Source: JBOGHU01 sp050742255
Lineage (GTDB): Bacteria; Actinomycetota; Acidimicrobiia; Acidimicrobiales; CADCSY01
Length of the DNA stretch: 20,734 bases
Direction of reading: 5' to 3'
Assembly: GCA_050742255.1 (NCBI GenBank)
Contig: JBOGHU010000075.1
Span: 1-20,734 of the forward strand
Shown here: in pieces, positions 10,267 to 17,019 of the stretch
Layout of the letters: the number at the start of each line of letters is the position of its first letter
Numbering within the stretch: the stretch's first letter is position 1
Translations under genes and position numbers: made by a program
Notes under the pieces: generated by a model
Told to the model about the DNA's origin: nothing
The model's input: only the letters and a program-made list of their open reading frames with translations
Databases searched by the model: none

Positions 10267-10977
10267 TCAGGAGCCCTGGGCCCAGGAGCGCGCCGGCACC
10301 ACGATGGCGACGGCGCCGGGGAGGGTGCCTGCCGCCGGCGCTCGGCGCTGGACGCCGACCAGCATGACGAGGTCGTGTCTCGCCTCGGCCGCGTAGCGGA
10401 CGAACGCCCTCTCGGGACTGCCGGCGACCAGGACGGTCGCCGGCTCGTGCCGCCCGCTGAGCAGCACCGCCGCCAGCTTGAGCTCCAGCGCCGCCGGGCC
10501 TTTGGCGTCCGACCAGTCGTCGCTCTCGGCCGACTCGTAGTCGATGGCGACGGCGACCGTGACGCGGCCGACGCGGGGGCCGAGCAGGTCGAGCACGGGC
10601 ACGACGTCGGCGACGGTCTCGGCCGGCCCGACCAGCCCGATCAGCACGTCCACCGGCCCTCCTGCCCACCGGCCGTCGGAGAGCAGGTGGGAGGGAGCGC
10701 GGGGCTCCCGGTGGCGGACGGCGTCGAGGGCCAGGGGGATGAACAGTGGTCCGAACACGAAGCCCAGGGCGGCGACGGGACGGAAGTCGTGGCCCCGTCG
10801 TCTCATCACGTAGGCGGTGACCAGGCCGCTCGTGACCCAGGCCACGAGGAGGGCCACGGCCAAGCGGGGCGACGTGCCCAGCGCCGCCGTGGGTTCGGCC
10901 TCGGGCGCCAGGAGCACGGGGCGGTACCCGAGGGCGTCCCAAGCGGGATGGGGCGTGTCCACGGAAGCGGTGGTCAC
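10267..10977 (-). CDS. Membrane-anchored universal-stress-like protein upstream of mnhA
   Basis: 236 residues from GTG at 10977, preceded by AGGAG at 7 bases. Residues 38-58 and 68-86 are hydrophobic, separated by a basic loop (MRRRGHDFRP), suggesting two membrane helices. Residues 108-230 show the alternating strand/helix pattern of universal stress proteins: an initial VDVLIGLVG strand, a middle strand VTVAVAID, then AGSPERAFVRYAAEARHDLVMLVG, ending in AVAIVVPA. The Gly-rich ATP-binding signature of the classic family is degraded (GVQRRAPAAG), so nucleotide binding is doubtful. The position, 19 bases before mnhA, suggests a regulatory or sensing partner of the antiporter. The family call is moderate; the link with Mrp is inference. 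Confidence 0.72.
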   Translation of the reverse strand: MTTASVDTPHPAWDALGYRPVLLAPEAEPTAALGTSPRLAVALLVAWVTSGLVTAYVMRRRGHDFRPVAALGFVFGPLFIPLALDAVRHREPRAPSHLLSDGRWAGGPVDVLIGLVGPAETVADVVPVLDLLGPRVGRVTVAVAIDYESAESDDWSDAKGPAALELKLAAVLLSGRHEPATVLVAGSPERAFVRYAAEARHDLVMLVGVQRRAPAAGTLPGAVAIVVPARSWAQGS

Positions 10978-11091
10978 GGGAGACTCCTGGCTGCGCGTCG
11001 CTGTGTCGTCGCCGACCAGGCTTCCCGGCACGCCAGGGCGCACCCTACCACGCCCCCGGGCGAGCTGGTGGGGCCCGGTGGTGCGGCCTGC

Positions 11092-11472
11092 TCAGCGCCG
11101 GCGGCGAACGTGGGCGCTGAGGAGGTCCCGGAGGCTGACGATGCCCACGACCCTGCCGCCGTCGACCACCGGGAGGTGGCGGAAGCCGTGGGTCAGCATG
11201 GTCTCGGCGGCCTCCTCGGAGTCCAGGTCGGGCGGGGCGGTCACCGGGTCAGGGGTCATCCACTTGGACGCGGGCGAGGAGCTCAGGTCGGCGCCCGAGG
11301 AGGCCGCCCTCAGCACGTCGCGCTCGGTGAGGATCCCGATCAGCATGGGACCGGACATCACCAGGGCCGAGCCGAACCGACCCCTCACCATGGCCTCGGC
11401 CACCTGCGTCACCGCCGTCCCCGTGGCGACGGTGAAGACCTCCTCGGTCATGATCCCCGACAGTGCCGCCAC
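11092..11472 (-). CDS. CBS-pair domain protein
   Basis: 126 residues from GTG at 11472. This start is chosen because it supplies the first strand (VAALSGIMTEEVFTV) that CBS domains normally have; an internal ATG at 11451 is the alternative. Two CBS motifs fill the protein: IMTEEVFTVATGTAV ... LIGILTERDVLRAA, and WMTPDPVTAPPDL ... VVGIVSLRDLLSAH. CBS pairs bind adenine nucleotides and act as energy sensors. No other domain is attached, so this is a stand-alone sensor like mycobacterial Hrp1. It lies 114 bases upstream of the stress-like gene and 17 bases downstream of the small acidic gene, all on one strand. Confidence 0.88.
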   Translation of the reverse strand: MAALSGIMTEEVFTVATGTAVTQVAEAMVRGRFGSALVMSGPMLIGILTERDVLRAASSGADLSSSPASKWMTPDPVTAPPDLDSEEAAETMLTHGFRHLPVVDGGRVVGIVSLRDLLSAHVRRRR

Positions 11473-11489
11473 GCTCGCCCCCCCCGCCG

Positions 11490-11732
11490 CTACCCCTCGC
11501 CCCCCACCTCGTCCACGGCGGGGTCCGAAGCAGGCGTCGCCGGTAGGGCCAGGTCGTCGTTGAGCTGTCGCCACAGCGACCCCGCCCACGAGCTGAGCTG
11601 GGGCCAGTCCCGCCAGAACACCTGCAGGGTCGCCTCGTCGAGCTCGGCGGCGGCCTCCTCGGCGGTGAGCGCGTCGGCCACCTCCTCGAGCGTGGCCAGG
11701 GCGTCCACGAGGCGATCGGAGATGTCCCCCAC
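11490..11732 (-). CDS. Small acidic protein, unknown function
   Basis: 80 residues from GTG at 11732, with GGGAGG 8 bases upstream. The protein is strongly acidic, predicted mainly helical (MGDISDRLVDALATLEEVAD...), with a Trp-rich centre (FWRDWPQLSSWAGSLW) and an acidic tail ending VDEVGGEG. No membrane segment, signal or metal motif is visible. Good codon use, a clear ribosome site and the 17-base gap to the CBS gene support a real gene. It is divergent from korA and shares its upstream region. Function not recognised. Confidence 0.6.
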   Translation of the reverse strand: MGDISDRLVDALATLEEVADALTAEEAAAELDEATLQVFWRDWPQLSSWAGSLWRQLNDDLALPATPASDPAVDEVGGEG

Positions 11733-11800
11733 GGTGATGGCCTCCCGGCCGGCAACCAGGCTGTCGCCCGAGGATAGAGGATCGGCCGGGCGGTCCCGAC

Positions 11801-11840
11801 GGTACCCTGAGGGTGCAGACTCCCACCAGGAGGGGTACCC
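11801..11840. promoter_or_regulatory. Repeat elements in front of korA
   Basis: GGTACCC occurs at 11801-11807 and again at 11834-11840, exactly 33 bases apart (about three helical turns). The first copy overlaps a perfect palindrome ACCCT-G-AGGGT (11804-11814) and a possible -10 hexamer TACCCT (11803-11808). The second directly follows the korA ribosome site AGGAGG (11828-11833). No good -35 is seen. This could be an operator controlling korA, the divergent small gene, or both. Confidence 0.3.
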
Positions 11841-11842
11841 GA

Positions 11843-13699
11843 GTGACCGACACCTCGACGCACGAGCACCCGCTGCGGGAGCTCGATCGGGCCGTCATCC
11901 GCTTCGCCGGCGACTCGGGGGACGGGATGCAGCTCACCGGGAACCGTTTCACGGGGGCGAGCGCCCTGTTCGGCAACGACCTGGCCACGCTGCCGGACTT
12001 CCCGGCAGAGATCCGAGCCCCCGCCGGCAGCCTGGCCGGGGTATCGGCGTTCCAGATCCAGATCTCCGATCACGACATCCTCACCCCCGGCGACGCCCCT
12101 GGGGTGCTCGTGGCCATGAACCCGGCGGCACTCCGGGCCAACCTCGACGACCTGGCGCCCGGGGGGACCGTGATCGTGAACGTCGACGCCTTCGGGGAGC
12201 GCAACCTGGCCAAGGCCGGGTACGAGCGCAGCCCGCTGCACGACGCCACCCTCAGGGGGTGCACCGTCTACGAGGTGCCGATGACGAGCCTCACCCTGGA
12301 GGCCACCAAGGAGACGGGGGCCAGGGCCAGGGAGGCGGAGCGAGCCAAGAACTTCTTCGCCCTGGGGCTGGTCTCGTGGATGTACACCCGCCCCACCGAG
12401 CCCACGCTGGGCTGGATCCAGGAGCGCTTCGCCACCAAACCCGCCGTGGCCGAGGCCAACACGCTGGCGTTCAAGGCCGGCTACAACTTCGGTGAGACGG
12501 CCGAGCTCTTCGAGTCCGCCTACGAGGTCAAGCCGGCCGCCCTGGCCCCCGGCACGTACACCAACATCACCGGCAACACGGCCCTGGCCTGGGGCGTGAT
12601 CGCCGCCGGCCAGCTGGCCCAGCTCCCCGTGTTCCTGGCCTCCTACCCGATCACGCCGGCGACCGACATCCTCCACGAGCTCTCCAAGCACAAGAGCTTC
12701 GGCGTGCGCACCATGCAGGCCGAGGACGAGATCGCCGCCGCCGGTGCCGTCCTGGGCGCCGCCTTCGGCGGGCACCTGGGGGTCACCACCACCAGCGGCC
12801 CCGGCCTCGACCTGAAGTCCGAGACCCTCGGCCTGGCCGTGAGCCTGGAGCTCCCCATGGTGGTCATCGACATCCAACGGGGAGGGCCCTCGACGGGCCT
12901 GCCCACCAAGACCGAGCAGACCGACCTCCTGTCGGCCATGTACGGGCGCCACGGCGAGGCCCCGATCCCCATCGTGGCGGCCATGACCCCGGTGCACTGC
13001 TTCTACGCCTTCATCGAAGCGGCGCGCATCGCCCTCAAGTACCGGACCCCGGTGCTGCTGCTCTCCGAGACCTACCTGGCCAACAGCTCCGAGCCCTGGC
13101 GGCTGCCCGACGTGGCCGACCTGCCCCCCATCTCGGTGCCGTTCGCCACCGAGCCGAACCACGGTGGGCAGTTCTGGCCCTACCTGCGGGACCCGGCGAC
13201 GCTGGCCCGGCCGTGGGCCGTCCCCGGCACCCCGGGGCTGCAGCACCGCATCGGGGGGCTGGAGAAGGAGGACGGCACCGGCAGCGTCTCCTATGACCCG
13301 TCCAACCACGAGAGGATGTGCCGGCTGCGAGCTGCCAAGGTCGCGGGCATCGCCACCGACATCCCCCCGGTCGCCGTCGACCACGAGGACGGCGCCGAGC
13401 TGCTCGTCCTCGGGTGGGGCTCGACCTACGGAGCCATCGGCGCCGCCACCCGCCGGGTCCGGGCCCGGGGCCGGAAGGTGGCCCACGCCCAACTGGTCCA
13501 CCTCAACCCCTTCCCCCCCAACCTGGGGGAGGTCCTGGCCCGCTACCGGACGGTGCTGGTCCCCGAGCTGAACCTGGGCCAGCTCAGCCGGCTGGTCCGA
13601 GCCGAGTTCCTCGTCGACGCCCGGGCCCTGGGCAAGGTGCAGGCCCAGCCGTTCCGGGCCTCCGAGGTGGAGCGAGCCATCCTGGAGCTGATCCGATGA
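11843..13699 (+). CDS. korA: 2-oxoacid:ferredoxin oxidoreductase, alpha subunit with fused gamma domain (KorA)
   Basis: 618 residues from GTG at 11843, with AGGAGG nine bases upstream. With KorB it decarboxylates a 2-oxoacid (2-oxoglutarate by family resemblance) to an acyl-CoA and reduces ferredoxin, an oxygen-sensitive or low-oxygen alternative to the 2-oxoglutarate dehydrogenase complex. The N-terminal gamma domain (about 1-195) starts with VIRFAGDSGDGMQLTGNRF. The pyruvate:ferredoxin-type alpha domain follows from about 240 (YPITPATDILHELSKH from 268, EDEIAAAGAVLGAAFGG, TTTSGPGLDLKSE). The C-terminal transketolase-like domain is LLVLGWGSTYGAIGAA and after. The N-terminal gamma fusion is the arrangement of actinobacterial KorA (mycobacterial Rv2455c type). 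The ATGA overlap with korB makes the two one operon. The exact substrate is not proven by sequence. Confidence 0.95.
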   Translation: MTDTSTHEHPLRELDRAVIRFAGDSGDGMQLTGNRFTGASALFGNDLATLPDFPAEIRAPAGSLAGVSAFQIQISDHDILTPGDAPGVLVAMNPAALRANLDDLAPGGTVIVNVDAFGERNLAKAGYERSPLHDATLRGCTVYEVPMTSLTLEATKETGARAREAERAKNFFALGLVSWMYTRPTEPTLGWIQERFATKPAVAEANTLAFKAGYNFGETAELFESAYEVKPAALAPGTYTNITGNTALAWGVIAAGQLAQLPVFLASYPITPATDILHELSKHKSFGVRTMQAEDEIAAAGAVLGAAFGGHLGVTTTSGPGLDLKSETLGLAVSLELPMVVIDIQRGGPSTGLPTKTEQTDLLSAMYGRHGEAPIPIVAAMTPVHCFYAFIEAARIALKYRTPVLLLSETYLANSSEPWRLPDVADLPPISVPFATEPNHGGQFWPYLRDPATLARPWAVPGTPGLQHRIGGLEKEDGTGSVSYDPSNHERMCRLRAAKVAGIATDIPPVAVDHEDGAELLVLGWGSTYGAIGAATRRVRARGRKVAHAQLVHLNPFPPNLGEVLARYRTVLVPELNLGQLSRLVRAEFLVDARALGKVQAQPFRASEVERAILELIR

Positions 13700-14712
13700 C
13701 CGAGCTGGCGACCGCGACCACCAAGAGGGACTGGGCCAGCGACCAGGAGGTGCGCTGGTGCCCCGGCTGTGGGGACTACTCCGTGCTGACCGCGCTGCAG
13801 ATGGTGATGCCAGAGCTGGGAGTCAGCCGGGAGCGCACGGTGTTCGTCTCTGGGATCGGCTGCGCGGCCCGGCTCCCCTACTACATGAACACCTACGGGA
13901 TCCACGGCATCCACGGCCGGGCCCCGGCCATCGCCACCGGGCTGGCCATCAGCCGGCCCGAGCTCGACGTGTGGGTCGTCACGGGGGACGGCGACGGGCT
14001 GTCGATCGGTGGCAACCACCTCATCCATGCCCTGCGCCGCAACGTGAACCTCACGATCCTGCTGTTCAACAACCAGATCTACGGCCTCACCAAGGGCCAG
14101 TACTCGCCGACCAGCGAGGTAGGCAAGGTCACCAAGTCCACGCCGCTCGGGTCGCTCGACCACCCCTTCAATCCGATCAGCGTGGCGCTGGGCGCCGAGG
14201 CCACGTTCGTCGCCCGGACCCACGACATGGACCGCAAGCACATGATGGAGGTGTTCCGGCGGGCCCACCGGCACCGCGGCGGCGCGTTCGTCGAGATCTA
14301 CCAGAACTGCAACGTGTTCAACGACGGTGCCTTCGAGCAGATCACAGCCAGGGAGGCTCGGTCCCACATGCTCATCCCCCTGGAGCACGGCCAGCCCCTC
14401 CGCTTCGGGCCGGCCAAGGAGCGGGGCGTCGTGCTCGACGGCCAGGGACGGGCCCGGATCGTCGACGTCGCCGACGTGGGGGAGGAGGCCATCCTCGTCC
14501 ACGACGAGCAGCGCGACGGGCCCGGCCTGGCCTTCCTCCTCTCCCGGCTGGCGACGGATCCGCACGAGCCGACGCCGATCGGGGTGTTCCGTGCCGTGGA
14601 GCGACCGGTCTACGGGGACGAGATGCAGCGCCAGCTGGTGGAGGCCCAGGAGCGACGGGGACCGGGCGATCTCACGGCCCTGCTGCGCTCGGGGGGGACG
14701 TGGGAGGTCTAG
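13696..14712 (+). CDS. korB: 2-oxoacid:ferredoxin oxidoreductase, beta subunit (KorB)
   Basis: 338 residues from ATG at 13696, overlapping the korA stop (ATGA). It carries the thiamine diphosphate site, GDGDGLSIGGNHLIHALRR (97-115) ending in NN at 125-126, and four cysteines for one [4Fe-4S] cluster: C22 and C25 in WCPGCGDY, C56 in GIGCAARLPYY, and C205 in YQNCNVFNDG. This is the KorB/PorB pattern without an attached ferredoxin domain, so a separate ferredoxin must take the electrons. None is encoded in the window. Length is usual for actinobacterial KorB (about 340-370). The C-terminal part, after 230, matches the KorB tail region (AILVHDEQRDGPGLAFLLS). Confidence 0.96.
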   Translation: MTELATATTKRDWASDQEVRWCPGCGDYSVLTALQMVMPELGVSRERTVFVSGIGCAARLPYYMNTYGIHGIHGRAPAIATGLAISRPELDVWVVTGDGDGLSIGGNHLIHALRRNVNLTILLFNNQIYGLTKGQYSPTSEVGKVTKSTPLGSLDHPFNPISVALGAEATFVARTHDMDRKHMMEVFRRAHRHRGGAFVEIYQNCNVFNDGAFEQITAREARSHMLIPLEHGQPLRFGPAKERGVVLDGQGRARIVDVADVGEEAILVHDEQRDGPGLAFLLSRLATDPHEPTPIGVFRAVERPVYGDEMQRQLVEAQERRGPGDLTALLRSGGTWEV

Positions 14713-14748
14713 CGTGAGGCGACAGGGCGGCACGACGGGGGTCCGGAC

Positions 14749-15015
14749 ATGAGCGAGGCGAGTGTCATCCAGGTCGAGATCAGCCTGAAGGAGGATGCCG
14801 ACCACACCGACGCACGGGTGACCCTCACCCTCGGCGACACCACCTACACAGGGTCGGGTCGGGCCCGGCGCCATCCGGCCGATCCGAACGTGCCCGTGAT
14901 CGGCGAGGAGCTGGCCTCGGCCCGAGCGCTGTCGGACCTCGCCCACAAGCTGGTGGACGCGGCGGCGGAGGCGATCAGCGAGCGGGAGGGCCGTCCGACC
15001 CACCTGCGCGGCTGA
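14749..15015 (+). CDS. DUF1876 protein, Rv1738/Rv2632c-like
   Basis: 88 residues from ATG at 14749, 36 bases after the korB stop. The core HPADPNVPVIGEELASARAL (42-61) aligns closely with the DUF1876 signature of mycobacterial Rv1738, [20 protein letters not shown], and the preceding beta strands (IQVEISLKEDADHTDARVTL) also match. Rv1738 is one of the most strongly hypoxia-induced DosR genes, and its fold resembles ribosome hibernation factors. Whether this copy binds ribosomes is inference. It is probably co-transcribed with korAB, linking a dormancy-type protein to ferredoxin metabolism. Confidence 0.9.
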   Translation: MSEASVIQVEISLKEDADHTDARVTLTLGDTTYTGSGRARRHPADPNVPVIGEELASARALSDLAHKLVDAAAEAISEREGRPTHLRG

Positions 15016-15058
15016 CGAGCAGCCGCGCCGGGCACGCCTGCCGCTCGGCGGCCGGCCC

Positions 15059-16468
15059 TCACGCCCCCCAGGGGGGCGACTTGCCGGCGTAGAGCTCGAC
15101 GGGCACCGTGCCGGAGTCACGCGTGCCGTAGGACCAGTCCGGCTGCTTCTGGCGGTGACGCTCGTCGAGGACGGCGTACCCTCCTCTGATGTCGAGCAGC
15201 TCGGAGATGAGCTCGGGCTCCAGCGGCCCCACCGCGCCCGAGAGGTGGGCCGCCAGATCGTCGTGGAAGTGGTCGAGGATGCTGCTCACGACGACCTGCT
15301 GCTGGGTGGCCAGGAAGCAGCGGGAGCGGTCGGCGACAGTGCCCAGGCGGTGGCGGATTACGTCGTAGTCGTGGCCCCGGGCCTCCGAGCCGCTCACCTT
15401 GGCCAGCCGCTGCGACAGGGTGATGCCGTCGAGCTTGCAGGGTGAGCACTGCCCGCACGACTCCACGGCCAGGAACCGGGCCACGCCAGCGGCCACCGCG
15501 GTCATGTCGACGGTGTCATCGAGGACGACGAACGCCGCCGATCCCAGCCCGCTGCCGATCGCCGCCAGGCCCTCGTAGCTGACCGGGGCGTCGAGCCGCG
15601 AGGCGGGGATCACTCCGCTGGCCACCCCCGACAGGACGGCCTTGATGCGCCGGCCGCGCTGGGGCCCGCCCCCCACGGCCTGGATCACCTCCCGAAGGGG
15701 CGTACCCATCCGCACCTCGCCCACCCCGTGGTGCCGGGTGCGCCCCGTCACCGTGCACACCATGGTCCCGGGCGACTCGTCGGTGCCCACGGTCCGGAAC
15801 CAGGCGGGCCCCCGGGCGATGATGCGGGGGACGTTGGCCAGGGTCTCGGTGTTGTTCACCAGCGCAGGTGCGACGGGGGCGTCGACGGGCGAGGCGGTGC
15901 TGAGGCCCCGACGGAACGTCGGCACGACCCGCGGAAAGGGCCACCGGCCGTCGATGGTCTCGAGCAGTGCGCTCTCCTCGCCGTAGAGGTACTCGTCGGG
16001 CCCCTCGAAGACGACCAGTCCCACCCCTTCGCTCCAGCCGGCGCCCTCCACCTCCTCGATGGCGGCGCGCACCCGCTCTATCTCGCCCTCGAAGGACCGC
16101 TTCATGGCGAAGATGACGAGGTCGGCCCCAACGGCCCGGGCCGCGATGACGGCGCCCTCCACCACCAGATAGGGGTTCCGCCGCAGGATGGTGCGGTCCT
16201 TGAAGGTGCCCGGCTCTCCCTCGGCAGCGTTGACGACGACCGTCGTCGGCGCCACCGGCGACCGGTTCTCGGCCACCGTCTGCCACTTGCGGCCGGTGGG
16301 GAAGCCCGCTCCGCCCCGGCCCCGCAGGCCCGATGCCGCCACCCTGTCGATGATGGCCCCCGGCTCCATCCGGCCGACCGCCTGGATCCCCTTGCCCCCA
16401 CCTCGCGCCAGGTAGTCCTCCAGTGAGATGATCGGCCTCGGGTACAGCACACGGTGCACCAGGGCCAT
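15059..16468 (-). CDS. Stand-alone NuoF-like NADH dehydrogenase flavoprotein
   Basis: 469 residues from ATG at 16468, read as a leaderless start. The FMN loop is GLRGRGGAGFPTGRKW (47-62), and the NADH/FMN site is NAAEGEPGTFKDR (80-92), where most NuoF have NADE. YLYGEESALLETIDGR (160-175) follows. The C-terminal [4Fe-4S] ligands are C338, C341 and C344 in SCGQCSPC, plus C384 in SRCFLATQQQ. A tail of about 65 residues beyond the usual end (DIRGGYAVLDERHRQKQPDW) is extra. No NuoE, NuoG or other complex I gene is nearby, so it is probably a separate NAD(P)H-linked electron-transfer enzyme or the flavoprotein of an unseen complex. It is convergent with the korAB-DUF1876 operon; coupling to ferredoxin is inference. 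Confidence 0.88.
   Translation of the reverse strand: MALVHRVLYPRPIISLEDYLARGGGKGIQAVGRMEPGAIIDRVAASGLRGRGGAGFPTGRKWQTVAENRSPVAPTTVVVNAAEGEPGTFKDRTILRRNPYLVVEGAVIAARAVGADLVIFAMKRSFEGEIERVRAAIEEVEGAGWSEGVGLVVFEGPDEYLYGEESALLETIDGRWPFPRVVPTFRRGLSTASPVDAPVAPALVNNTETLANVPRIIARGPAWFRTVGTDESPGTMVCTVTGRTRHHGVGEVRMGTPLREVIQAVGGGPQRGRRIKAVLSGVASGVIPASRLDAPVSYEGLAAIGSGLGSAAFVVLDDTVDMTAVAAGVARFLAVESCGQCSPCKLDGITLSQRLAKVSGSEARGHDYDVIRHRLGTVADRSRCFLATQQQVVVSSILDHFHDDLAAHLSGAVGPLEPELISELLDIRGGYAVLDERHRQKQPDWSYGTRDSGTVPVELYAGKSPPWGA
15062..15078. repeat. Perfect inverted repeat at the NuoF-like 3' end
   Basis: CGCCCCCC and GGGGGGCG flank a single A, giving about a 7-bp pure GC stem with a 3-base loop. It sits in the last codons of the NuoF-like gene, 43 bases from the convergent DUF1876 stop. 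It has no T-tract. It might stop transcription from either side, but codon content (Ser-Pro-Pro-Trp-Gly-Ala) alone could also produce it. Confidence 0.3.
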
Positions 16469-16475
16469 GATCCCT

Positions 16476-16505
16476 AGGATACTGTGATTGTGTTCACTTT
16501 CACAA
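16476..16505 (-). promoter_or_regulatory. Candidate leaderless promoter of the NuoF-like gene
   Basis: On the minus strand, TTGTGA (16505-16500) and TATCCT (16481-16476) match the -35 and -10 consensus at 4 of 6 positions each, with an 18-base spacer. Only 7 bases separate the -10 from the ATG at 16468. Transcription would therefore begin at or next to the start codon, as in leaderless actinobacterial mRNAs. Confidence 0.5.
16483..16498. promoter_or_regulatory. CRP/FNR-family-like palindrome
   Basis: TGTGA-N6-TCACT matches the CRP consensus TGTGA-N6-TCACA at 9 of 10 fixed bases; the reverse strand reads AGTGA-N6-TCACA. It sits exactly in the spacer of the NuoF-like promoter, where a bound protein would block transcription. 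It lies about 100 bases upstream of the divergent CBS gene, where it could activate. The regulator is not in the window. Confidence 0.5.
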
Positions 16506-16520
16506 GTCCTTTCCACTGCA

Positions 16521-16534
16521 TGGGCTAAAGTGCC
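16521..16534. promoter_or_regulatory. Partial DosR/DevR-like box
   Basis: TGGGCTAAAGTGCC matches 11 of 14 bases of the mycobacterial DosR core GGGACTWWAGTCCC (consensus recalled from the literature). The outer flanks do not match. A half-site-like AGGACTT lies nearby on the minus strand (16510-16504). The same bases contain TAAAGT (16525-16530), a possible -10 for the CBS gene, so this may be a promoter element instead. Confidence 0.3.
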
Positions 16535-16592
16535 GCTCCAGGCCGACGTGTCTGCACCCGGGACGCGTCTCTGCGAGCACGGAGGGGAAGCG

Positions 16593-16982
16593 ATGGAGAT
16601 CGGAACGCTCATCACCCGGGCAGTGCTGACGGTCGAGGAAGGGGACGGCTTCCACGACGCGGCCGTCTGGATGATGGAGCGGGGCGTCGGGTCGGCAGTG
16701 GTGGTCACGGACGGGAAGCCCTCGGGCATCATCACCGATCGCGACGCTCTCCGGGTGATCGCCCGAGGCGTGGACCCGAGGGCCGTGACCGTGGGCGACT
16801 GCGTGATGAGGAGCCTGAGGACGGTCACCCCGTCGCTCGACGTCCTCGAGGCGGCTCGGATCATGAGGGAGAAGGGGTTCCGCCATCTCGTCGTCGTCGA
16901 CGAGGAAGGGGCCCTGGTCGGGGTGTTCTCCATGCGCGACCTCGTCGTCGGGCTGCTCCAGGAGAGGGGTGTTCGGGCCTGA
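16593..16982 (+). CDS. CBS-pair domain protein, Hrp1-like
   Basis: 129 residues from ATG at 16593, with GGAGG seven bases upstream. Two CBS motifs span the whole protein: LITRAVLTVEEGDGF ... SGIITDRDALRVIA, and VMRSLRTVTPSL ... LVGVFSMRDLVVGL. The linker RGVDPRAVTVGDCVM resembles that of the mycobacterial hypoxic response protein Hrp1 (Rv2626c). No catalytic or membrane domain is attached, so a nucleotide-sensing role is expected. It is divergent from the NuoF-like gene and shares its regulatory region. It is distinct from the CBS gene at 11092-11472, though of the same size and layout. Confidence 0.9.
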   Translation: MEIGTLITRAVLTVEEGDGFHDAAVWMMERGVGSAVVVTDGKPSGIITDRDALRVIARGVDPRAVTVGDCVMRSLRTVTPSLDVLEAARIMREKGFRHLVVVDEEGALVGVFSMRDLVVGLLQERGVRA

Positions 16983-17019
16983 CGGCGGTCGGAGCCGCTC
17001 GGCCGGGCTTTGGGCGCCC

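Noticed and set aside
11249..13501. A 750-codon open frame on the minus strand opposite korA
   Set aside because: It is the antisense shadow of korA and of the adjacent small gene. Its protein is low-complexity (rich in Gly, Arg, His, Val) with no motif, while the plus strand encodes an unmistakable KorA.
16488..16592. An upstream in-frame start for the second CBS gene
   Set aside because: It would run through the CRP-like site and the promoter region. The ATG at 16593 has a perfect ribosome site and begins the CBS fold.
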